Shown here: positions 1 to 7,547 of the stretch, piece by piece
Layout: each line of letters starts with the position of its first letter
How positions within the stretch are numbered: position 1 is the stretch's first letter
NCBI GenBank assembly: GCA_027062165.1
Contig: JAMOTU010000084.1
Span: 1 to 8,743 of the forward strand
Direction of reading: 5' to 3'
DNA length: 8,743 nucleotides
From: Candidatus Altimarinota bacterium
GTDB taxonomy: Bacteria > Patescibacteriota > Gracilibacteria > Absconditabacterales > Absconditicoccaceae
Position numbers and translations under genes: made by a program
The notes under the pieces: model-generated
Told to the model about the DNA's origin: nothing
What the model saw: the letters and a program-made list of their open reading frames with translations, nothing else
The model's database searches: none

Positions 1-174
1 TATTCTTATTTTTATCCAAATTTCATTATCTTACGAATTTGAATATTTCTACTAACATTACTTTTAATCCCTACAACAATAATATTATCTCAACTTTTAC
101 AAAAAAAAGCCTTTGTAGTTTCCTTAACTTTATGAATAACGTTATTTTTATGATATATTTTATACTCTATTTAA
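1..174 (+). CDS. 3' end of an unrecognised membrane protein gene (partial)
   Basis: An open frame runs from the left edge to TAA at 172-174 and gives 57 residues if TGA is glycine. Three in-frame TGA codons occur (40, 133, 151), in the contexts RIGIF, TLGIT and FLGYI. The fragment is strongly hydrophobic, with two likely membrane segments (about residues 10-30 and 38-56) separated by a short QLLQKK stretch, and it ends just after the second one. The 5' part lies outside the window, so the family cannot be named. A membrane transporter or other polytopic protein is possible but is inference. The minus strand is also stop-poor here, but the plus frame is uninterrupted and uses TGA as the other genes in the window do. 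Confidence 0.55.
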
Positions 175-504
175 AAATTTTCTAAAAAATTCAATCATCC
201 ACAAATAAAAGTCAACATCTCATCAAATATTATCTATTTAGAAAAATAAACAACCAAAAATAAAATTAATACAACTAAGATTGTTATAGCAGATAAAAAA
301 GTTGTTCTAAAATAAAAAATGTAAATTATAAATTCAGGTACTATTCTAAAAAGTATGTAAAAATTAAGCTTCAATAAAATTTGAAGTACACCGCCAAGAT
401 AAATATAATAAAAACATTTATTATCTAACATCAAAAAACAATGAAAACTAAAATCTTGGTGGTACGTCCTTATATTAAACATTACAAACATTTAAATCAA
501 AACC
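175..504. other. Unassigned region between membrane-gene 3' end and IS remnant
   Basis: No gene is confidently supported in these roughly 330 bases. The minus strand has an open frame from an ATG at 491 down to TAG at 234-236. Its 85 residues are very hydrophobic with two possible membrane segments, but it matches no family I know, and hydrophobic frames arise easily in T-rich sequence. The same minus frame continues past that TAG and a TAA at 171-173 to another stop at 12-14. On the plus strand, short stop-free stretches (175-246 and 250-312) follow the frame of the upstream membrane gene. An imperfect inverted repeat (accgccaagat near 391, atcttggtggt near 452) is present. This may be decayed DNA next to the IS30 remnant. 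Confidence 0.3.
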
Positions 505-842
505 AAAGAATTTATATTGCTAACAGAATTACAGTAATGATATTTATGTAACCCATATAGTAGTTGGAAAAAAATAAACTAATGAAATTACAAGTAATAA
601 ATATATTAAATTTAATGCCTAGAAAAATACATAACTTTCTAACTCCTTATGAAGTGCTTTTTAATACTAGTATTAATATTAATGATGATAAAAGTGAAAA
701 TATTAATATTCTTATTTTTACTGTCTATTACACATTATTTCAAGTATTCTGTGCTTTCGATCTTCCAATACTAAAAATAAAAAGATGGAAAAAGGCAGAA
801 AAGGTAACAGAAAAAAAGAAAAATAAAACAAAAGGAAAATAA
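505..842 (+). pseudogene. Decayed IS30-family transposase, C-terminal remnant
   Basis: IS30-family transposases are DDE enzymes that excise and insert their element. Two pieces of the C-terminal catalytic region are readable in different frames. In the frame of 505, KEFILLTELQ is followed by a TAA and then GYLCNPYSSWKK (538-573), which resembles the family's NGKEF...YFxNPYSSWEKG block. In the frame of 564 comes LNLMPRKIHNFLTPYEVLF (609-662), which resembles the terminal LNNRPRKxLxYKTPYEVF block. About 10 codons separate the two blocks where an intact protein has roughly 40, so there is an internal deletion plus a frame change and at least one stop. The second frame stays open to TAA at 840-842 with a lysine-rich tail that does not look like transposase. 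A TTG at 564-566 could start it, but I judge it a fossil. No terminal inverted repeats were found. Confidence 0.65.
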
Positions 843-988
843 GAAAGAGTCTTGTAAATTGCCTACCTATATTTTAGATTTTAAAAATTTTTCTATTTAA
901 CTTAAATAATTATTTTATCTTTTTAAAATTAAGGAAAAAAATAAATATTTACAATTTAGAAAAGTTCTTAATTTTTACAACTAATTTT

Positions 989-1016
989 TGACAAAATTTA
1001 AAATATATCTATAAAT
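989..1016 (+). promoter_or_regulatory. Sigma-70-type promoter upstream of the cyclase-like/CNBD gene
   Basis: A perfect TTGACA (989-994) and TATAAA (1011-1016) are separated by 16 bases. Transcription would begin near 1023, giving a leader of about 35 bases before the ATG at 1059. A perfect TATAAT also occurs at 1028-1033 but has no good -35 at the right distance. The rest of 843-1058 is AT-rich intergenic sequence with no gene seen. Confidence 0.55.
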
Positions 1017-1058
1017 ATAACAATATATATAATTTTAAGTTCTTTATCAAAAACAAAA

Positions 1059-2846
1059 ATGAAAACAAATATAGAAAACAAAATATGAAAAAACTTTCTA
1101 GAAAAAACAAAATCTATATTTAAAAAAGAAACTTTTATAGAATTTCTTAACAGATTAAAAGACCTATGATTTGATATTAATAATAAAAATTATATACATA
1201 TCAACGAATTTTTACAGGATTTAAAATCTTTTATATTGTCTCAAAAACCTAAAACAAACTATACTAGCGAAATTTTACAACAAAAAGATTCCTTCATATA
1301 TAATTACGAATGAAAAATTCTTACTTTTTGAGTAGATGTTAAAAATTCAACCCACAAAACCAATATTCATGAACTAATAAAAATCCTATCTAATTTGGCT
1401 AATTTATTTGAAGAAATTTACGAAGATATATGATTCAAAATCATCTCCCAAGTAGAAGGAGATAAAATATACATTGGTTTTTTTTCAAAAATTTCTAAAT
1501 ATAAAAATAATTATTTTAAACAGTTTGAGATATTTAGCTTATTTTATACTATACTTAAACTCTTCACTGATTCTGAATTTCATCTTGAGGCATTCTTCCG
1601 ATCTAAAAAAGCATGAGAACGAATAATGACTATTTTTAAAAACATTATATCTCAAACTCCTCTAAGTGAAGATCTTAACAAACAATTAAAAAAACTTTTA
1701 AATTCTAAATGAAAAAATCATACTATTTCTAAAGATATCATCGAACTACTAATTAAAAACTACAAATCTATATCTAATGAAACAAAAAAAAGACTTTTAG
1801 AAACTCTTGATAGAACGGAATTTCTAAATTATTTTTCTATAGATCCTACCCTAAAACAAAATATAGCTCATATAATTTCTACTCTAAAATATTTTGAAGA
1901 AAAAGACTTTCATAATGAAGCAATAATATTATCTACTTTAATCAACTTATTCATTAATAACCCAAAATTATATATTAATCAAATAAAAGAAGAAACAATT
2001 TCAGCAGGAAAAAAAATTATTTGATTTAACGACAAAAATACCGATCTATTTTTGGTATTAGAAGGTAAAATAAAATTAGAAATAAATTGAAATCCCTTAC
2101 TATCTAAAGTAGTCGAAGGTAAAACTATTCTATGAGAAATGTCTGTCTTAAATGAAAGAGCAAATGCTAGCGTATATGCTTTAACTAAATTAAAAGTTAT
2201 TAGAATACCTAGAAAACTTATAAAACAAATCTTAAAAGATAATACTATAACTCAAAATATTAAAAAATATTTTCTTAAACTAATAAAAATATATGCTAAA
2301 AAAAGAAACATAGAAAACATAAGTTTACAAGAACTAGAAAGAACTTTAATGGAGAATCTAGATTTATCTAAAAAACAACTTAACAGAACTTTAAATAATT
2401 TTTATAAATATATATCCCTTTTATGAGAATGGCAAAAAGGGAAAAAGCAACCTATATTAAAAACTAATCAAACAAATAACAAACTATTTATAGTAAAAGC
2501 AGGTAGTAAAGTAAAAATAGAAAGGAACTGAAAAGTTATAATATCTACTGTATCATCTGACACTATTTTTTGAGAAATTACTTATATATGACGAAAAGAT
2601 GGAATAAAAAATTTGTATCCTAACGCTAATGTAACATTATTAGAAGGTGAATATAAAGAAATACCTTTTGAAAAAATAGATCAAATATTAAATCAACAAC
2701 TATGAAAAGAAATAGAAAGAGATGATAACCAAGATAATGACCAAGTTAAAAATATAATAGATCTTTTCCTAAGAATTCTAGCTATTAAAAGAAAAGAAGA
2801 AGACGAAGTATTTCTTAATGTAACTCCTCAAGAAACTGCTGCTTAA
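1059..2846 (+). CDS. Class III cyclase-like domain protein with two cyclic-nucleotide-binding-like domains
   Basis: This encodes 595 residues and has 15 in-frame TGA codons read as glycine. Residues about 85-200 resemble a class III nucleotide cyclase: a strand ending in GVDVKNST with Asp93, a long helix, then SQVEGDKIYIGF with Asp135. The two aspartates are 42 residues apart, close to the spacing of the metal-binding pair in true cyclases. The later GIxxG segment and the catalytic Asn/Arg region are not recognisable, so the domain looks truncated or inactive. Residues about 305-385 form a cyclic-nucleotide-binding fold (LFLVLEGKIKLEINGN, then GEMSVLNERANASVYA at 359-374). A helical linker (about 386-470) leads to a second, more divergent copy (about 475-550, LFIVKAGSKVKIERNGK, FGEIT at 504-508). 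The phosphate-binding RSA triad is missing in both, so real ligand binding is uncertain. No membrane segment was seen, so it is probably cytoplasmic. The ATG at 1059 follows a good promoter but has no Shine-Dalgarno. The stop lies 7 bases from the stop of the convergent gene, with no convincing terminator hairpin between. Confidence 0.85.
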
Positions 2847-2853
2847 ATAAAAA

Positions 2854-3909
2854 CTAATTAGAAAGTAAACTATCATAGACTATCTCACAACTATCCTTCT
2901 TTTTAACTTTCTTAAAATTTCACAAAAGTTTATTCCAATCCAAATATTCATAAATAAATTTTACTCTATTTATATCATTATCAGAGAAACCTAAACCATA
3001 ATTATAAATCAATTTAACATTTCCCTCCTCTTGACCTCATATATAATAAGGCACTATCATCGGAGTATCAGTAGCTATACACTCAGAAGTCAAAGCTCAA
3101 CCAGCTTTTGCTATCATTATTCAAATATTTTTCAACTCCTTCTTAATATCTAGGAAATCATAAAAAGCAAATTTTTCTACATCTCCCAACTTATGTTTAA
3201 CTTTCTCATACAATTTATCATTCCTTCATTTCACTATCTTAACCTCAATCTCCTTGTATTTAAAATATTCCAAAATTGAAAAAATAAAATCTTTTTTTAA
3301 AGCTGTTAATAAAATCATCATTTTCTTTTTATCAATATGTCTTTTATCAACAAAAAACTCAGGTAAAATAGGAAAAAAACTGACTACAACTTTATCTGGT
3401 GAAACCTTAAATTTTTCTACAACTATCTCTTTAGTCAAATCGTCTATTACGAAATATCTATCCACAATATCATCATCAATATACCAAAAAGATTGTATAT
3501 TAATAGCATCTGTGATTACAATTCCATATCTAAAACTATTTTTATATTTCTTTTTATAACCTTTAACAACCAAATTCCAAAATGGATAAACAGAAATTAC
3601 AATATCAGGATTAAAATTACTAACCAATTCATCAAATTTAGCTTGTCACAAAGGATCCTTTAAAGAATAGATAAGCTTAGCTAAAAAAACTTTATCAGTT
3701 AAATTAAAAAATTTTTCCCACAAAATTGGAATATCTTCCGACATTATTTTATAACTTTTTTGTGTTAGTTTAACAAAAATTTTATTAGCAAAATCCGTCA
3801 AATCCACTACTTTAGTTTGCCAACCTTTTCTTTGGTAGCATTTCTCTAAAGCAAAAGCAGCAGCGTTGTGTCAAGATCAATATGAAGCTGTCAGAATTAA
3901 AACTCTCAT
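2854..3909 (-). CDS. MGDG synthase / MurG-type glycosyltransferase (GT28-like)
   Basis: This encodes 351 residues with 8 in-frame TGA glycines. The N-terminal half matches the MGDG-synthase domain: VLILTASYGSGHNAAA at residues 3-18, where both glycines of GSGH are TGA, followed by the PDIVISVYPFW block (101-111). The C-terminal half carries the nucleotide-sugar-binding signature of the GT-B fold: AKAGGALTSE (267-276) and PYYIGGQEEGN (287-297). Family members transfer galactose or glucose from UDP-sugars to diacylglycerol, and MurG relatives transfer GlcNAc to lipid I. The N-terminus favours a glycolipid synthase, acting at the inner face of the membrane, but the substrate cannot be read from sequence. 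Both halves look complete and the length is near the family's usual 350-400. The start ATG at 3909 lies 10 bases after the preceding stop, so it is probably the last gene of the leftward operon. No Shine-Dalgarno was seen. Confidence 0.9.
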
Positions 3910-3919
3910 AAATATTTTT

Positions 3920-4690
3920 TTATTTTCTTAAATTCTTAATCTTCTTGTTATATTCTGCTTTAATTTCTTTAATTTTCTTCCTATATTCAGCTTTAATAAT
4001 TCTATACTCTTTTTTGTTCTTAACCTTGGAAAGTTTTAGCAACATTTCTTTTCTAAGTGCTTTTATTTTTTCTTCTCTCTCTTTCTTTAATCTCTTAATT
4101 TGAGATTTTAACCATGCCTTTTTAGACCAACTCTTAATACCTAAATCCTTTTTTAAATAAACAGACAATCATCTAGCTATTAATCTCCATCTAACATTTT
4201 TATTACCATCCTCATTTAGAATTCTCTTAGGATCTTTTGTAGGATACAGTCACAAATGAAAAATACCATCGGCAATTCTGTTAGCTTTTTTATATTTTCT
4301 TTTCAACGGAATATACCATTTTTGAACACCTCAATTATTAACTACTCTGTGAAAACCCGTCTCTATTCATCTTTCATCATCTCAATGCAAACTAACCATC
4401 AAATTATGATAATGTTTATACATATAATCATTAAGCTTTTTAACTTCATCCTCAGTAATAAATCAATCATTAGCTATTCCTAAAACTCTAATAGATTGTA
4501 AAATCAATTCTGACATCCTATTAGCAGCTTTAGCTGCCACTATTCTATCCTCTAAAGTAGTATTCTTCTGTAAACCCGGATCTGTAAATATCCGACTAAT
4601 CACTTTTTTCGCTAAACCATTATTAGCAGGTTCAACAGGATAATTTGTAGCATAAGTAAAACTAACAAATATACCTGTCAAAATTAACAA
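3920..4690 (-). CDS. Secreted HGDDE/ETGFH-motif protein with basic coiled-coil tail; start uncertain
   Basis: The frame gives 256 residues from TTG at 4690, or 263 if the likely true start ATG at 4712 is joined by a one-base shift (see the A8 entry). With that start the N-terminus is a textbook signal peptide: MKKIK, a hydrophobic core, then FTYA before TNYPVEP. Residues below use the 263-residue numbering. A helical segment (30-100) leads to a motif-rich core: HGDDERGIETGFHRVVNNGG (109-128), then ADGIFHLGLY (147-156) and LNEDGNKN (165-172). The clustered His, Asp and Glu suggest metal binding, which is inference. I have a vague memory of similar HGDDE/ETGFH/ADGIYHLGF/NEDGN strings in uncharacterised bacterial surface proteins, but cannot name a family. 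Residues about 195-263 are almost all Lys, Glu, Arg, Leu and Ile, a very basic helical or coiled-coil tail that could bind an anionic surface. It carries six TGA glycines in the core. It sits 10 bases before the glycosyltransferase gene. Confidence 0.75.
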
Positions 4691-4700
4691 AACAAACTTT

Positions 4701-4712
4701 ATTTTTTTTCAT
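4701..4712 (-). other. A8 homopolymer after the best ATG: putative slippage or phase-variation site
   Basis: On the minus strand an ATG (4712-4710) is followed by eight A residues (4709-4702) and TAAAG. With eight A's this ATG reads MKKNKVCFVNFDRYIC and stops at a TAG. With seven (or ten) it enters the frame of the downstream gene and supplies a classical signal peptide. In the uncorrected frame no ATG or GTG exists upstream before the stop at 4763-4765, leaving only TTG at 4690, which removes the positively charged n-region. A sequencing error, programmed or transcriptional slippage, and phase variation would all look like this. Confidence 0.5.
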
Positions 4713-4739
4713 GAATTAAATAAATAATATAAAATAAAA

Positions 4740-6788
4740 TTAATAACAATAATAATAAATTTTTACTCTCTTGAAAATATCTCAAGGTAGTGCTAATCTA
4801 TATTTCAACTTTTCATTATAAATCTTTAACCACTCATCCCAAGGAAAATATTTTAAACCATTAGTTTTTAAATAATCTTCTGATACATAATATTTTTTTC
4901 AATTTCTTAAATAATAATATCAATTTGCAGACTTTAATAATGTCATATATTTTCATAAATCATAAACCTTTGTAGTATATTTATAATTACAATTCCATGG
5001 CAATCCAAATTCAGAAAACCTCGGAGCTTTTCTTAAATTATATAAAAATGCATTTATATCGATATTATTTTCTACATTTATAACTGTAGATAATTTTCTA
5101 CAAACACGATTACCAAAAGCTTTAGAACCTAAATTAGAAGGTCAACATATAGGAACAGAACATTGCAACTGTTTACCTAATCAATCTTTACAAGTCCATA
5201 CATATTTATCTCATACAATAGACCAATTTTTAGCATATCGTTTTCAAGATTTATTATAAAGACATCATCACACAGATGATAAATTATATCAACATCTTAA
5301 ATTTCTAGTACCTCGATTTTTAATAATTTTATTTTTGTATTTACACATTACATACCAACGATTTAACCGTTTTTTATTATGATTTACTGCCCATTCACAT
5401 TCATTTAAACATTCTACAGCATTATCTTTTTTTAAAGCTAAAGGTATCTTAGTAATACTATTATCTACTAACCATATATAACAAGATCTTGATGAATTAT
5501 AGGTATTTATATTTCTTCTTGAATCAGTAGTAGTAGAAATAGTATTATTTGATCGATTATTACTTTTATTATAACTAATATTTTTATTATAATTAATATT
5601 TTTTTGAGCAATATTATTATTTATTTTATTATTTACTTTTCATGTTAATCTCATATTACTACTACATAATTTATCCGGTAATCCCTTTAAATATAACCAA
5701 AAATTAAAGTTTCAATTACTCAATAACTTCGACAAATAATCTTTATTAAGATTTAATGAACTTATTCTAATGGGACTAATGTAATCTTTATTATTATCTC
5801 TTCTTGAATAGTAAACTATAGATTTAATCAAATTATCTCTAAAAGTTTTAGGAACATACTTAAGATTAACCAAATTCCAACCATTATCAACACACAATGA
5901 AACATCTTTATTTTTATATTTTATTCTAACTTTTTTATCTGAATATGTTATATTACTAATAAACAATACATTTTGTAAACATCCATTATCTTCTACCTTA
6001 CCATTAACAGTGATAAATTTGTGTTTACAAATATCCCGAATCTTGACATATACTCAATCAGGTACTACAATATTATCTATAACTTTACCAAATCATATAT
6101 ATTTTTTAGCTTTTCCTTTAATAACCACGGTTTCATATCACTTATAATAATCACTCTTATTAATTACTATATTATTATCTTTTACTATCTCTTTATTATT
6201 ATCTTTAATTCAATTTTCTAATTTATACTTCAAATATGATAAAACTGATATATAATATTTTTTCTTATTATCGGATAAACTTCTACTTTTAGATACTATT
6301 TTAATCATTTTATCAATTCTATTTAAAATCAATTCTACATAATCTTTTCCTTTATTTACAATCCTCCTAGCTAAATTATCCAATACATGTTGATATTTTG
6401 CTAATTTATTATCTACATAATTAATATATATCTTAACTTCTTTTCAACTTCCTAATATATCTAATACTTCTTTATAATTTAATAATAATTCTATATTTCC
6501 AAAATTATTTGTATCATCAAAAAGAAGATTAAATTCCTTTTCTTTACCTCCAGCTAAAATAAAAGGATCATTATACGAAGAATAATCTAAAGATATATTA
6601 TTACTTTTTAATAATTTTAAACGCAATACATAATCTTTGTTAGTTTTATTCTTAATAATTAACTTTTCATCTTTTGAATTTAAGTCAATTTTTACAACAT
6701 TGGTATCAACTGGAATTGAAATATTAATAGAAAAACCTAATAGTGACCACACAAAACCTCCGAATATAAACATTAAAACTTTTTTCAT
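4740..6788 (-). CDS. Large secreted cysteine-rich repeat protein, function unknown
   Basis: This encodes 682 residues with 18 in-frame TGA glycines. The N-terminus (MKKVLMFIFGGFVWSLLGFS) is a signal peptide or membrane anchor. Residues about 20-115 alternate hydrophobic and polar residues like an Ig-type beta sandwich. A helical, lysine-rich stretch (about 115-200) follows, then mixed beta-like sequence (200-380). A low-complexity Asn/Ser/Thr-rich linker (about 385-423) precedes a Cys-rich C-terminal half. There, the segment with KYVWTC (528-533), LQCSVPICGPSN (542-553) and a following Cys recalls the short WTWTCxGxxGGxxxxCSA...CG repeat frequent in exported CPR proteins. I count 16 cysteines in all, from about residue 225 onward, consistent with an oxidised extracellular protein. 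No catalytic motif is recognised, so a surface adhesin or structural protein is the likeliest guess. It lies 45 bases after the PEBP gene and 27 bases before the ATG at 4712. The start ATG at 6788 is the only one giving the signal peptide. Confidence 0.8.
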
Positions 6789-6799
6789 TATTTAATATA

Positions 6800-6825
6800 T
6801 TTATATTATAAATTTATATTATAAA
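6800..6825. repeat. Perfect 13-bp tandem duplication holding two TATAAT boxes (minus strand)
   Basis: The unit tttatattataaa occurs twice head to tail (6800-6812 and 6813-6825). It lies between the PEBP stop and the start of the cysteine-rich gene. Each copy contains TATAAT on the minus strand (6810-6805 and 6823-6818). It could be an internal promoter for the cysteine-rich gene, with a weak -35 (TTATCA, 6846-6841, spacer 17) for the upstream copy. In sequence this AT-rich the match could be chance. Confidence 0.35.
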
Positions 6826-6833
6826 ATAAATTT

Positions 6834-7430
6834 TTATCTTTGATAAAGTCCTATTAACTCTCCACTACCTACAATATAACCTTGATAAGAAGAAATTGCT
6901 TTAACAAATTCTGATATAGTAAATCAACTACTTAAAGGTAGTTCGTTAGCAAAAGCTAGCACTTTAAAATAATAATGATGTACTCCATGTCAATGTGGTG
7001 GACAAGGACCATTCCATCATAAATTACCAAAATCATTTATTCACAAAACAGCCTCACTTTCTAAAACTTGCTGATCTATCAATTTAGTTCAACTATCTAC
7101 AGGTATATTTACTGCCATCAAGTGGATAAACGGCCTTTCCATAGGAGCATCAGGATCTTCTACATACAATATCAAATTGGTTGCCTCAGCAGGTATATTT
7201 CATACCTCTATAGTAGGAAATAAATCTTGTCAATCACAAGTAAACTCTGAAGGAATTATTCATCAATCGGTAAAATAAGGAGATTTAACTATCAATTGAG
7301 TCATTGTTTTATTTTTATAAATATAAATATCTTCCGGTCACTTTAATATCTTAATATAAAAATATACCAAAAATGGAAAAATAACTAAAAGCCATCCTAT
7401 CGTAAACACTAATTTTCTATATTTTGTCAT
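6834..7430 (-). CDS. Membrane-anchored YbhB/YbcL-type PEBP family protein
   Basis: This encodes 198 residues with 10 in-frame TGA glycines. An N-terminal membrane helix (about residues 8-27) anchors the protein, with the PEBP domain (about 45-198) presumably outside the membrane. Family signatures are clear: YFTDGGIIPSEFTCDGQDLFP (52-72), EDPDAP (91-96), His103 and WNGPCPPHGHGVHHYYFKV (139-157). The conserved Asp and His residues that line the anion-binding pocket are present. The residue after His103 is Leu where Trp is usual. PEBP relatives bind phospholipid head groups or other small anions, and bacterial members have been proposed as protease inhibitors or lipid-binding proteins. The role here is unknown. 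It is the first gene of the leftward cluster, whose last gene is a glycolipid-type glycosyltransferase, so a role in envelope lipids is conceivable. The ATG at 7430 is chosen because it includes the membrane helix; no Shine-Dalgarno was seen. Confidence 0.92.
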
Positions 7431-7465
7431 AAACTATTAAAAACTTTCTAAATAGTATTTATAAA

Positions 7466-7494
7466 ATTATTCTCAATTTGATATTGAAAATCAA
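7466..7494 (-). promoter_or_regulatory. Candidate promoter for the leftward PEBP-to-glycosyltransferase cluster
   Basis: On the minus strand TTGATT (7494-7489) and AATAAT (7471-7466) are spaced by 17 bases, with 4/6 and 5/6 matches to consensus. Transcription would begin about 30 bases before the PEBP ATG. The -35 overlaps a small inverted repeat (TTGAT, 7-base loop, ATCAA, 7478-7494), a possible but unproven operator between the divergent genes. Confidence 0.4.
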
Positions 7495-7535
7495 GCCAAA
7501 ATACATAATTTTTAAATTAATTTTAAAACTAACGA

Positions 7536-7541
7536 TATAAA
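7536..7541 (+). promoter_or_regulatory. TATAAA -10 box immediately before a start codon (possible leaderless transcript)
   Basis: TATAAA ends 6 bases before the ATG at 7548, the usual distance from a -10 box to the transcription start. The mRNA could therefore begin at or next to the start codon. The -35 position (7513-7518, taaatt) is poor, so this is tentative. Confidence 0.3.
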
Positions 7542-7547
7542 ACAAGA

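Noticed and set aside
390..464. Inverted repeat accgccaagat / atcttggtggt as an RNA element or IS terminal repeat
   Set aside because: The arms are short with one mismatch and a loop of about 50 bases, with no T-run and no matching element ends, so chance is likely.
2139..2426. A short separate gene within the cyclase-like region
   Set aside because: It is an internal piece of the 595-residue gene bounded by in-frame TGA glycine codons; the CNBD motif spans the apparent boundary.
2847..2868. Bidirectional terminator between the convergent stops
   Set aside because: Only a short ctaattag palindrome is present, with no stable stem or clear T-tract.
3254..3559. Plus-strand open frame of about 100 codons
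   Set aside because: It lies opposite the glycosyltransferase, which has full family motifs in the minus frame; the plus frame is low-complexity Ser/Ile/Lys and has no recognisable domain.
4256..4483. Plus-strand open frame opposite the HGDDE gene
   Set aside because: It is antisense to a continuous minus-strand gene with clear motifs, and its hydrophobic content follows from AT-rich composition.
6021..6221. Plus-strand hydrophobic open frame
   Set aside because: It is antisense to the cysteine-rich secreted gene and made nearly only of Ile, Phe, Tyr and Asn, typical of a shadow frame.
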